A DNA stretch of 64,000 nt from DAOUMF01 sp034408935 (GCA_034408935.1 DAOUMV010000018.1:1-64000), one strand, 5' to 3'. Counted from the first letter of the stretch, positions 41,981 to 49,866 are shown. The notes: generated by a model not told the origin, from the letters alone. A program made the numbers and translations.

Positions 41981-44812
41981 TCAGTCAACCTTGGCAACCC
42001 CGACCCTGATTCCCCGGTCGAAGGGGACCGGCTGCCACTGGAAGATCCAATACTTCAGATGACCGTAGCCGCCCGCAAAGTGCAACCACTTCACCATCCC
42101 CGTCTCAACGTCAGAGGCCCCCTTCCAGGTCCGGTACTGGTACGGCTCCCAACCGTTGTACGAGACGACCTGCCCGGGCCGTACTGAAGGCGACAGCTTG
42201 ACGGGAGCGATGAACACGCCCATGTCGTTGTAGACCTGCACCTCTTCCCCGTCCTCAATGCCGAGGCGGAGGGCATCGTCGCTGTTCAGTCCGATGTGGG
42301 GCTGGCCGCGGTGGGTTTCCTGTATCACCTTGTTGACGATGTTCATGGAGTGCACACTCCAGCGGTTGTGGCCGCTGGTCATGTGGAAGGGGTAGTCGCC
42401 ACCCTGGGGAGGGTTGTCCTTGTGGCAGGGGAGTTCTTCCCCCGCCTCCAGGAACCACTCGTGGTCGAGGTAGAACTGGGCGCGGCGGGTGTGCGTGGGG
42501 TAGGGGATCTTCTTCTCCGTGTGCCAGCGGAAGGCGGCGTGGGTCTCGTCGGTCTTGATGTCCGATGCCTGGCTGTAGGCCATGGCGCCGATGCCCCAGT
42601 TGGTGAAGCGGACATGGCCTTTCTCGCGCAGGGTGTCGAGGGTGACCCCCTTGGGCAGGTTGCCCACTTCCACGCTGTCCTGCACCCACTCGCGGGCGAT
42701 CTTCTCGTCGTCCCGGAAGGCCCCGCCGATCGTGTACCGCTCTACCAGATTGTCCAGCCGCCGCACCATGCCCTGGCTATCACGGGACTCGGTGATGCCC
42801 CGCGCCTTGGCCCGCTCCTCGATCTTCTCCGCCAGCATCAGGGCGATCTCCGGCTCCGCCTTGGTGTCGGGCGGCGGCTCCACCGCCTTGTCGGAGAACG
42901 TTAGGTTCATCACCTGGGGCGTGGGGAACATGAACGCAATCTTCTCGTAGTGATGGGCGACGGGCAGGAAGTAGTCGGAGAACAGGCCGGTGGTGTTCAT
43001 GCGCCAGTCCACGGTGACGATGCACTTGAGCTTGGGCCAGAAGTTGGGCAGGAGCTGGTTCTGGCCGCCGCGGGTGCGGCGCAACGCATTGCCCCCGATC
43101 TCGAAGTACACGCGAGGTGGAGTGTCGGGCCCGGGGCGGTCTACGCCCTGCCACCAGCCCTTCTCCCGTGACTCCTCGAAGTACTCGTCGAAGGGGCGCT
43201 GCATGGTGGGGTCGTTCCACTCCCGCCGGTTCCAGTTGTCGCGGTAGCCGCAGTGGTGGTACCAGAGGAAGGCGGGCGGGACAGCTCCCCCCTGGGGTGA
43301 GAGACGGGCGACCATCTCGATGTGGGCCATCTCCTCCGTGCGGGTGGGGTCCTCACTCTTCATAGAGTCGATGATGTCGTCGCGCATCTTGAGGATGCGG
43401 CGGGTCTCCTCCAACCCCTCCTTCTGCTTCGCGTCGAAGATGGTGGGGCCGTCGAAGCCGCTGCTTGACCACTCCACCGGCCCCGTGCCCTTGCGGCCCC
43501 AGTTGCCGGTCAGCCCCAGCACCAGCATGTAGGCCCGCACCATCAGGTCGGCGTGGTAGTACTTGAAGGACGTCCCACCGCACCAGATGGCGCTCCGCTT
43601 GCTGGCTACCTTTCGGGCCAGCGTCCGGATCACCTCCGGGTTCACCCCGCACATCTCCGATGCCTTCTCCGGCGTGTAGTCCGCCAGCCGCTCCTTCAGC
43701 AGCTCGAAGGCCGGCACCACCTCCACCCGGCGGCCGTCCTTCAGCTTGACAGAGTAGGCTCCCTGACCGGCCTTGATCTCCAGCACCGGGTCCAGCTTGC
43801 CCAGGGCGAGGGTGTCCAGCGGCGCCGGCGCAAGCCGGCCTGCCGCTCCGTCCCAGAAGTAGAACTGGTCGTCGCGGCCGCCCTCCTCCATGTCGGATTG
43901 GCTCAGGAAACGACGGGTGTCCAGCCGCACCAGCAGCGGCAGGTCCGTCTGCTCCACGACGAACTCTCGTTTGTAGATCCCCTCCTCGATGATCACCTGG
44001 GCCATCGCCAGAGCCAGGGCCGCGTCGGTGCCAGGCCTGATCGGGACGTAGCGGTCGGCGTGGACGTGAGAGGGGCTGCAGTCCGGAGCCACGAGCACGA
44101 CCTCGGCCCCGTTGTAGCGGGCCTCCGCGGTGAAGTGGTAGGTGGGAATCATGGTGAACACCGGGTTGCAGTGTGTGTACATCATGAGCTCGGTGTGGAA
44201 GGTGTCGTCACAACTGTTGCCGGGGTCGAACTTGCCGAAGGTGAGGTAGAGGCCCGGCGAGAAGTCGTTGATGACGGCGTTGGGATCCAGGAAAAGGCCG
44301 CCGGCAAGCCCGAGCACGCGCCCGAGCGGGAACCCGGCCAACAGGCCTCCCTGACCGGGAGTGCCCTCGTTGATGATGGCTTCCGGGCCTACCTCCTCGA
44401 TGGCATCCAGGATGTGGTCGGCGATCTCGGTCAGGGCCTGATCCCAGGTGACCTGCGTCCATTTGCCCTCACCCCGCTTGCCGGCCCGCTTCAGGGGGTG
44501 CAGCACCCGCTCCGGCGAGTAGAGCAGACGGCTCCAGGCGGCCCCCTTCTGGCAACCCATGGGGTTCATATCGGGGACGCCCTTCTCGACGATGGGCATG
44601 GTGCCGCCCTGCTCCTCGCGGAAGACCACCCCGTCCTTCACGTAGACGCGGTACGGACAGTTGCCGGGGTAGCAGTCCACGCAGTGGGTGGCAACAAAGG
44701 ACTTGTCCCACTGCCAGCGCTGACGGTAGAGGTCCTCCGTTCCCGCGTATTTGCCGCGGGCGGGCCCTTCACCTTTCTGGAGGGCTTCCAGGGAGAGCGA
44801 GGCCGTGAACAT
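41981..44812 (-). CDS. Molybdopterin oxidoreductase, type II DMSO reductase-like alpha subunit
   Basis: A 943-residue molybdenum bis-MGD enzyme. The N-terminal [4Fe-4S] motif is HCVDCYPGNC, then YRVYVKDGVVFREEQGG and NPMGCQKGAAW, an arrangement close to ethylbenzene dehydrogenase, selenate and chlorate reductase catalytic subunits. Cofactor-binding segments include the NDFSPGLYLTFGKFDPGNSC region and VRPGQVVSYNGWEPYQY near the end. No Tat signal is seen, so it is probably cytoplasmic. The ATG at 44812 has AAGGAGGG upstream. Beta (Fe-S) and gamma (heme) subunit genes are not adjacent; the substrate is unknown, and anaerobic hydroxylation or dehydrogenation is inferred. Confidence 0.87.
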   Translation of the reverse strand: MFTASLSLEALQKGEGPARGKYAGTEDLYRQRWQWDKSFVATHCVDCYPGNCPYRVYVKDGVVFREEQGGTMPIVEKGVPDMNPMGCQKGAAWSRLLYSPERVLHPLKRAGKRGEGKWTQVTWDQALTEIADHILDAIEEVGPEAIINEGTPGQGGLLAGFPLGRVLGLAGGLFLDPNAVINDFSPGLYLTFGKFDPGNSCDDTFHTELMMYTHCNPVFTMIPTYHFTAEARYNGAEVVLVAPDCSPSHVHADRYVPIRPGTDAALALAMAQVIIEEGIYKREFVVEQTDLPLLVRLDTRRFLSQSDMEEGGRDDQFYFWDGAAGRLAPAPLDTLALGKLDPVLEIKAGQGAYSVKLKDGRRVEVVPAFELLKERLADYTPEKASEMCGVNPEVIRTLARKVASKRSAIWCGGTSFKYYHADLMVRAYMLVLGLTGNWGRKGTGPVEWSSSGFDGPTIFDAKQKEGLEETRRILKMRDDIIDSMKSEDPTRTEEMAHIEMVARLSPQGGAVPPAFLWYHHCGYRDNWNRREWNDPTMQRPFDEYFEESREKGWWQGVDRPGPDTPPRVYFEIGGNALRRTRGGQNQLLPNFWPKLKCIVTVDWRMNTTGLFSDYFLPVAHHYEKIAFMFPTPQVMNLTFSDKAVEPPPDTKAEPEIALMLAEKIEERAKARGITESRDSQGMVRRLDNLVERYTIGGAFRDDEKIAREWVQDSVEVGNLPKGVTLDTLREKGHVRFTNWGIGAMAYSQASDIKTDETHAAFRWHTEKKIPYPTHTRRAQFYLDHEWFLEAGEELPCHKDNPPQGGDYPFHMTSGHNRWSVHSMNIVNKVIQETHRGQPHIGLNSDDALRLGIEDGEEVQVYNDMGVFIAPVKLSPSVRPGQVVSYNGWEPYQYRTWKGASDVETGMVKWLHFAGGYGHLKYWIFQWQPVPFDRGIRVGVAKVD

Positions 44813-44902
44813 TAAACACTTCCCTCCTTGGCTCAACACCAGGCGACCACTTAATTGTGTAGGGGCAAGCCCGCGGCTGTCAGTCAGGTAGTGGCAGTGT
44901 TT

Positions 44903-44961
44903 GGCTGTGGGGCGCAGCCCTACGGCGGGCTCCAGAATCCGGCTGTGGGGCGGAGCCCCAC
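44903..44961. repeat. Tandem palindromic 21-bp repeats
   Basis: GGCTGTGGGGCG-[C/G]-AGCCC-[T/C]-AC occurs at 44903-44923 and 44941-44961 with two differences; each copy is self-complementary (GTGGGGC and GCCCCAC around three bases). They lie between the divergent ends of the molybdoenzyme and membrane-protein genes. Confidence 0.65.
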
Positions 44962-44982
44962 GCGTGGGATCAGCGCCCGCCT

Positions 44983-45011
44983 TTGACGGCTGCCCCCTCC
45001 GGCACTATGCA
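44983..45011 (+). promoter_or_regulatory. Promoter-like element without a downstream sense gene
   Basis: TTGACG (44983-44988), a 17-nt C-rich spacer and TATGCA (45006-45011), followed by AGGAGGGG at 45023. It is closely similar to the promoter and leader of the cyclase gene at 46016, but here transcription would run antisense into the gene at 45047-45913. Confidence 0.5.
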
Positions 45012-45046
45012 GACTGCCGATAGGAGGGGCAGCATCTGACGCGGTC

Positions 45047-45913
45047 TCAGGGGAGGACTTCTAGACTTGCTCGGGCTATGGCTGCGCCGTTCAGGAGGAC
45101 GGTCGCAGTGTACACTGTCGATATCTTCCCGAAATCGTACCCGGCGAGGTGGAACGTGGCCCAGCCCTCACCGCTGGGGTCGATGTCGACTGCCGACGAC
45201 TCACCAGTGGGCCAGCCATCCCAGTCCAGGGTGACGCTCGCCCGGTCTGACGCCTGCAAACCGCTGTAGCGGATGAATACGTACGCTTCAGTAGCGCCGA
45301 TGGGTAGGGGGTTGATGCCGTCATCGAACCGGTCGATAGGCTGGTCATCCAGGAGTCCGCTCGAAAAGGTGACGCTGGCCATGGCTCCGCCGGGAGAGAA
45401 GGGCGGCGTCCCGTCACCTTCGAAGTCGAACTCGGCCGTTTCGGTTGTTGCGAAGGTGCCGTCGCCCTGCTGCTCCACCAGCGCCCAGGCGAACGGCTCC
45501 GAGAAGGGCGGGCCCACCTCGTAGAGATAGCGTCCCTGCTCCAGGTTCATCAGGTAGGGCAAATAACAGATGGTGTCGCTCAAAGCGGCGGCCGAGCAGG
45601 GCACAGCGGTCTCGCCTTCGCCGAGGCTGAAGGCCTTGGCCAGGGCCCCGGCAGGGCTTGCAATGCCGGTGGCAGGGGGCTTGCCACCTCTATAAAGCTC
45701 GTCGCTGTCCTCTCCCCTCCCTCCGCTGGCTGAGACGAGCGCCCAGACAGCCACGCTGACGCCACCGATGAGCATCGCCAGGAGGCCCAGAATCAGGAGC
45801 GAACGGCCGCGCGCGGCCCTGCCGGCCAGCACCAGTAGTACCTTCCCGCCTCGGCGACGGGTTCCGGCCGCAGAGCCTCTCATGGTGAGTGAGCGCGTGC
45901 CTCTAGTCGCCAT
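45047..45913 (-). CDS. Membrane-anchored extracytoplasmic protein, unknown
   Basis: A 288-residue protein with a basic N-terminus, one membrane segment (about residues 38-62, LLILGLLAMLIGGVSVAVWA) and an extracytoplasmic part of about 220 residues. The latter reads as beta-rich: repeated short strands and a C-terminal unit (STVYTATVLLNGAAIARASL). Two cysteines (CSAA and TICY) may form a disulfide. No enzyme motif is seen and I do not recognise the family. It could be a surface or envelope-associated protein; nothing in the neighbourhood fixes its role. Confidence 0.7.
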   Translation of the reverse strand: MATRGTRSLTMRGSAAGTRRRGGKVLLVLAGRAARGRSLLILGLLAMLIGGVSVAVWALVSASGGRGEDSDELYRGGKPPATGIASPAGALAKAFSLGEGETAVPCSAAALSDTICYLPYLMNLEQGRYLYEVGPPFSEPFAWALVEQQGDGTFATTETAEFDFEGDGTPPFSPGGAMASVTFSSGLLDDQPIDRFDDGINPLPIGATEAYVFIRYSGLQASDRASVTLDWDGWPTGESSAVDIDPSGEGWATFHLAGYDFGKISTVYTATVLLNGAAIARASLEVLP

Positions 45914-46015
45914 GTCTAGTCGAACCTAGGGACGCCGTTTTCCCGCCCCTCGTTACACCTATCGACATAAGGCCGCGGCGGCGCGACGCCTCGCTGTCCA
46001 CCTTCCTAACCTCCT

Positions 46016-46044
46016 TTGACTCCTCTCCCCTTCGGCGCTATGCT
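46016..46044 (+). promoter_or_regulatory. Promoter of the hydrolase-cyclase gene
   Basis: TTGACT (46016-46021), a 17-nt spacer and TATGCT (46039-46044); AGGAGGG lies about 8 bp before the ATG at 46068. Confidence 0.6.
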
Positions 46045-46067
46045 TGCTGCGCTAGGAGGGCATCTCG

Positions 46068-47375
46068 ATGGAGCAGCAGATCCGCTTCTGCACCACTTCT
46101 GACGGTGTGACCATCGCCTATGCCACCCTGGGCAGCGGGCCGCCGCTGGTCTATGTGAACGGTTGGCCTACACACCTGGAGCTGGAATGGGAGGCACCGT
46201 CCTCGCGGACTTTCCTTGAGTCCCTGGGGCAGGGCTGCACTCTTATCAGGTATGACATGAGGGGCACTGGGCTGTCAGACAGGGAGGTTACAGACTTCTC
46301 ATTGGCCGCGCTGACCAGGGACCTCGAAGCTATCATCGGCCATCTGAAGTTGGACAAGGTCGACCTTGTCAGCCTGGGGGTGTTGGCGGGGCCCATCGCC
46401 ATGACCTACGCCGCTGCAAATCAGCAGCGCGTAGCGCGGCTAGTCCTGTCCAGTGCCTTTATGCGCGGGGATGAGATCGGTACCCTCGACCGTCAACGGT
46501 CGCTAATCGAATATACCACTCAATTCGGGACGCCTACCTTCGACTTCATTGATGACGATGATACGGACCTCAAAGGTGTACGCGAGGCCCAGCGGCGGTT
46601 ACAAGCGACGGCCTCCCGCGAGATACAAGCAGAGCTTTTGAAGACGCTATTCTCGGCAGACGTTAGCGGCCTCGTCAAACGCCTGACCATGCCCGTCCTG
46701 GTGCTTCACGGCCGTCAGGACCTCCTTGTGCCGTTCGCTCAGGGCCGGGAGCTAGCGGCTCGGCTTCCCCAGGCCAGGTTCGTCCCGTTCGAAGGGCAGA
46801 GTTCTACCGCCTGGGCCCAGATCAACGTCCTAGTCCCGGAGATACTGCGGTTCCTGGGATTGGAGACAGCGGTAAGGGAACCTTCCGCCTTCCGCACCAT
46901 CCTCTTCACCGACATGGAGGGTTCAACCATCCTGACCGAGCGCCTCGGTGACGCCAAGGCCCAGGAACTCCGCCGCACCCATGACAGCATCGTCCGTGAG
47001 GCCCTGAAGGCCCAGGGCGGAAGCGAGACCAAGCACACCGGTGACGGCATCATGGCTTCCTTCCCCTCTGCCTCTCGGGCAATAGAGTGCGCTATCGCCG
47101 TCCAGCGGGCCATCGCGGGACAGAGCGAGATACCGCTCAGGGTTCGCATCGGGATGAACGCTGGTGAGCCGGTCGCTGAGGATGCAGACCTCTTCGGCAC
47201 TGCGGTGAACCTGGCCAGGCGCATCTGCGACAAGGCGGAGCCGGGACAGATTCTCGTCTCCGATGTCGTCCAGCAGCTCGCCGCTGGCAAGAGCTTCACC
47301 TTCGCCGACAAGGGCGAGGCTATGCTCAAGGGCTTCGAGAAGCCGGTACGGCTGCACGAGGTAGTCTGGAAGTAG
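46068..47375 (+). CDS. Alpha/beta-hydrolase-like sensor fused to class III adenylate/guanylate cyclase
   Basis: A 435-residue cytoplasmic protein. Residues 1-265 follow the alpha/beta-hydrolase fold (YVNGWPTHLELEWE oxyanion region, LIRYDMRGTGLSD, PVLVLHGRQDLLVPF), but the nucleophile elbow that should read G-x-S-x-G is VSLGVLAGP, so catalysis is unlikely and a ligand-sensing role is proposed. Residues 270-435 form a class III cyclase domain: metal-binding aspartates in FTDMEGST and HTGDGIMASF, and the C-terminal VNLARRICDKAEPGQILVS. It probably makes cAMP or cGMP in response to a ligand. A SnoaL-like gene follows 21 bp downstream and may be in the same transcript. Confidence 0.88.
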   Translation: MEQQIRFCTTSDGVTIAYATLGSGPPLVYVNGWPTHLELEWEAPSSRTFLESLGQGCTLIRYDMRGTGLSDREVTDFSLAALTRDLEAIIGHLKLDKVDLVSLGVLAGPIAMTYAAANQQRVARLVLSSAFMRGDEIGTLDRQRSLIEYTTQFGTPTFDFIDDDDTDLKGVREAQRRLQATASREIQAELLKTLFSADVSGLVKRLTMPVLVLHGRQDLLVPFAQGRELAARLPQARFVPFEGQSSTAWAQINVLVPEILRFLGLETAVREPSAFRTILFTDMEGSTILTERLGDAKAQELRRTHDSIVREALKAQGGSETKHTGDGIMASFPSASRAIECAIAVQRAIAGQSEIPLRVRIGMNAGEPVAEDADLFGTAVNLARRICDKAEPGQILVSDVVQQLAAGKSFTFADKGEAMLKGFEKPVRLHEVVWK

Positions 47376-47396
47376 GCCGAAGAAAGGAGGCCGTAC

Positions 47397-47807
47397 ATGT
47401 CCGTAGAGGAGAACAAGGCCCTTACCCGACGGGTACTCGAACTGCTGAACGAGCGAGACGAGGCCGCCTACGGGTATTACGCTTCTGATTACATCTACCA
47501 CGGGCCCGGCGGCCAGGAGCTAAGGGGTAGGGAGGGCATAAAGGGGCTCTGGGCTGTGTTCTTCGCTGCCTTTCCCGACCTTCGTGCTACGGTCGACGAC
47601 ATAGTCGCCGAAGGCGACAAGCTAGTGCTGCGATGGACGGTTCGGGGCACCCATAGAGGCGAGTTCCAGGGCATCGTTCCCACCAACAGGCAGGTGATGC
47701 TTCCCATCATCGAGATGTTCCGCATCGCTGGTGGCCAGCTCGCCGAAGCGTGGGACTCGTTCGACCGGCTGGATCTGATGCAACAGCTAGGCGCCATCCC
47801 CCGGTGA
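47397..47807 (+). CDS. SnoaL-like (ester cyclase) family protein
   Basis: A 136-residue protein of the NTF2/SnoaL fold with the family pattern: an N-terminal helix (RRVLELLNERDEAAYGYYAS), YIYHGPGGQELRGREGIKGL, and strands WTVRGTHRGEFQGI and EMFRIAGGQLAEAWDSFD. Members include polyketide cyclases and many small ligand-binding or hydrolytic proteins; no precise reaction can be assigned. Ribosome binding site AAAGGAGG. It follows the cyclase fusion gene closely and precedes the selenoprotein candidate by 170 bp. Confidence 0.85.
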   Translation: MSVEENKALTRRVLELLNERDEAAYGYYASDYIYHGPGGQELRGREGIKGLWAVFFAAFPDLRATVDDIVAEGDKLVLRWTVRGTHRGEFQGIVPTNRQVMLPIIEMFRIAGGQLAEAWDSFDRLDLMQQLGAIPR

Positions 47808-47977
47808 GGCAGGCTAGTGGGTAGCCCGCGCAGCTTAGTCTTCCCAGTGCCGGATCTGATGCCCGAGGACCACCGACAGGGTGAGCGAGGCCTCTCGGAT
47901 ACTGGAAAAGGGGATGCCCTTCGTTTCCCCGACGTGAAGAAGAACGGAAGCGTTATAGGTTGGCAGGAGGCATGTCT

Positions 47978-48742
47978 ATGAGTAGGAGACTGCTGATCGG
48001 AGTCTCGCGACACATGATTCCGATCCCTCGCATCCTGTGGCAGTGGCAGGTTCGCAAGGGTGCGCGGAGGACGAAAGCACATCTTGGGTTCATGTCCGAG
48101 GAGCATCATCTCGTCCGTGAGTTTGTCGTCCGAGAGCTTCCCCGTGTTGGAGAACCCCTATCGCCGGAATTCATCGCGGGGAACCTCAATCTGCCAGTGG
48201 CTCGGGTGAAGAGTATCCTGGACGAACTGGACAAGCACATGACCTTCGTGTGCAGGAACACAGAAGGAGCGGTCGTCTGGGCGTATCCTGTGACTGTCGA
48301 AAGCACACCGCATCACGTCACCTTCAGCACTGGTGAGCGGGTGTACGCGGCCTGAGCGATCGACGCGTTTGCGGTGCCCTTCGTGCAAGGGCGATTACGA
48401 GGAGAACCCCTGTCGGTTGTCATCACCACGGAATGCGAGCATTGTTCTCAGCCGATGCACATCGAGATAGACAGCGAACTGGGGTGTCGCGTCCAGGAGG
48501 ACGGGGCTGACCCGATGACTCTCATACCGATGGTGGACCCATCCAAACTGACGGATCCATGCATTACGGACGCGTTCTGACGGAGGTCCGTCTTCTTCTG
48601 GTCAGAAGAACATGCAAGAGAACACCGTCGGGAAGTGGGGGGAGCGCGCGGTCTGTATCTGACCTCGGAGGCGAGTAGCTACGTTACCCCGATCGCCCAG
48701 GGAGCGCTGTTTGCGTTTCCGCAACGCAGCAGACAGGCGTGA
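47978..48742 (+). CDS. MerB-like (organomercurial lyase family) probable selenoprotein with two in-frame UGA
   Basis: A 254-residue frame read through TGA at 48353-48355 (codon 126) and 48578-48580 (codon 201). The N-terminal winged helix (about residues 35-80) and TPHHVTFSTGERVYAA match MerB, where catalytic Cys96 follows VYTW; here codon 126 is TGA, followed by AIDAFAVP, so the Asp three residues on (Asp99 in MerB) is kept. The second TGA falls at the Cys159 position: DAF-TGA-RRSVFFWSEE against MerB SFC-CHVHFFAS. Both cysteines would thus be selenocysteine. Each TGA has a downstream stem-loop. The start ATG 47978 has AGGAGG seven bases upstream. MerB cleaves C-Hg bonds; this protein's substrate is unknown. 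If UGA is not recoded, it is a twice-interrupted pseudogene. Confidence 0.75.
48376..48392 (+). promoter_or_regulatory. SECIS-like hairpin after first UGA of the MerB-like gene
   Basis: GCCCTT, loop CGTGC, AAGGGC: a perfect 6-bp stem whose loop begins 27 nt after the UGA at 48353-48355. Distance and size fit bacterial SECIS elements, which lie in the coding region just after UGA. The loop sequence CGTG is shared with the element of the DsbA-like gene. Confidence 0.55.
48593..48610 (+). promoter_or_regulatory. SECIS-like hairpin after second UGA of the MerB-like gene
   Basis: TTCTTCT, loop GGTC, AGAAGAA: a perfect 7-bp stem with the loop 20-23 nt after the UGA at 48578-48580. The GGUC loop and the distance resemble the E. 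coli fdhF SECIS. Confidence 0.6.
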
Positions 48743-48941
48743 GACATCGGCGGCTCGGAGCCGCTCAAGGCCACTACTAGTGGCCGTGACACCGGGGTAT
48801 AATGAATGCACTCGAAAGAGAGACTGGGCCATGTCATGGTTCACGCTTGCAGTTGAAGTTGCTCTCGCCCGGGGGAACGTAGGAAGTGGAGGGTGTTGAG
48901 CGGCCCAGTCCGCGTTCTTTGGCGGAAAGAGAGGACAGGAT
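48743..48941 (+). promoter_or_regulatory. Promoter, operator-like palindrome and leader of the DsbA-like gene
   Basis: A 17-bp palindrome GGCCACTA-C-TAGTGGCC (48769-48785) precedes a perfect TATAAT (48798-48803). In the leader, GACTGGGCC (48822-48830) and GGCCCAGTC (48902-48910) are exact complements that enclose a 22-codon open frame (48831-48899, MSWFTLAVEV...GSGGC, ending TGA). The layout suits a regulated promoter with an attenuator-like leader; no peptide family is recognised. Confidence 0.4.
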
Positions 48942-49772
48942 ATGGGAGATGAGAGAGGCCGTCACGCTCGGAAGGGCAGTCAGGGAAAGACTGATAGGCC
49001 TGAGGCGCGGGGCTCACCTAGCGGGAGGCCGACACATGTCATTTGGGCAGTAGTGTCCGCGGTGGTGCTGGTGGTCGCTGCGCCGGGCCTGTTTGTGGCG
49101 GGCTTCTTCACCAACGAACTAGTAAGCGACGATGAGGGCGGGACGACTGTGGTCGCGCAGTCCAGCCCGTCCGCGGGTACGCCTTCGGCCCTGACGACAC
49201 CTACGCCTGCACCAGTGGTGGAAGTGAGTGCTGACGATGACCCCTTCATAGGGCCGGAGGACGCGCCAGTAACGATCATCGAGTTCAGCGACTACCAGTG
49301 ACCGTACTGCAAGCGTTTCCGTGACGAAACGCAGGATCAGATCCTGGAGACCTACGAGGGCAGCGTCAAGTTTGTGTACAGGGACTTCCCCATCGCCGGT
49401 CACCAGTACGCTCAGAAGGCTGCCGAGGCCAGCGAATGCGCCGACGACCAGGGCAAATTCTGGGAGTACCATGACCTCATGTTCGCCAACCAGAGTGCCC
49501 TCGACGTGGATAGCCTGAAGGGCTACGCGGAGCAACTGGGCCTGGACGCTGGAAAGTTCAACGACTGCCTGGATTCTGGTGAGCAGAGCTCGGAGGTGCA
49601 AAAGGATTACGAAGACGGCCAGAACGCAGGTGTCAGCGGCACGCCCAACTTCTTCATCAACGGTCAACTGGTGCCAGGGGCCATTCCATTCGAGGATTAT
49701 CCGGATGAATCCGGTGCGACGCAGCCGGGGTTCAAGAGCATTATCGACGCCGCCCTGGAGGAGGCTGAGTAG
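48942..49772 (+). CDS. DsbA-like thioredoxin-fold protein, probable selenoprotein (UPYC)
   Basis: A 276-residue membrane-anchored oxidoreductase read through TGA at 49299-49301 (codon 120). It has a basic N-terminus, one membrane segment (about residues 33-57), a Thr/Pro/Ser linker, then PVTIIEFSDYQ-TGA-PYCKRF: the DsbA/thioredoxin_4 active site, normally FSDYQCPYC, with UGA exactly at the first cysteine. Downstream sequence is fully conserved in frame (FVYRDFPIAGHQYAQKAAEA, cis-proline loop SGTPNFFING). A perfect 7-bp stem-loop follows the TGA. It should oxidise or isomerise disulfides outside the membrane, with selenocysteine as attacking residue. The ATG follows AGAGAGG. A terminator hairpin follows. 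Confidence 0.85.
49313..49332 (+). promoter_or_regulatory. SECIS-like hairpin of the DsbA-like gene
   Basis: GCGTTTC, loop CGTGAC, GAAACGC: a perfect 7-bp stem starting 11 nt after the UGA, with the loop beginning at nt 19. Fits bacterial SECIS geometry. Confidence 0.65.
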
Positions 49773-49841
49773 ACGCTGACGCCGCGGGCGACGGCGGCAG
49801 CGGCCCCGCTCCTTGACAGCCGCTCCCCTGACGTACAGAAT

Positions 49842-49866
49842 CGGCCCCCGTCCAGGGGGCCGTTTT
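49842..49866 (+). terminator. Rho-independent terminator after the DsbA-like gene
   Basis: CGGCCCCC (49842-49849) pairs with GGGGGCCG (49855-49862) around a 5-nt loop and is followed by TTTT (49863-49866). Confidence 0.85.

Noticed and set aside
47835..47970. Minus-strand fragment reading NASVLLHVGETKGIPFSSIR and ending in GHQIRHWED
   Set aside because: It reads like the C-terminal end of a protein but has no start or upstream part and overlaps the MerB-like gene start; possibly a gene remnant, too short to annotate.
48356..48580. Separate small gene starting at GTG 48374 after the first TGA of the MerB-like gene
   Set aside because: There is no ribosome binding site, it is in exact frame with the upstream part, and together they make one MerB-like domain. 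Readthrough is the better explanation.
48353..48742. MerB-like gene as a simple pseudogene with nonsense mutations
   Set aside because: Both stops are UGA, lie at the two catalytic cysteine positions and are followed by stem-loops, with no frameshift or other stop. The possibility remains if selenocysteine genes are absent.
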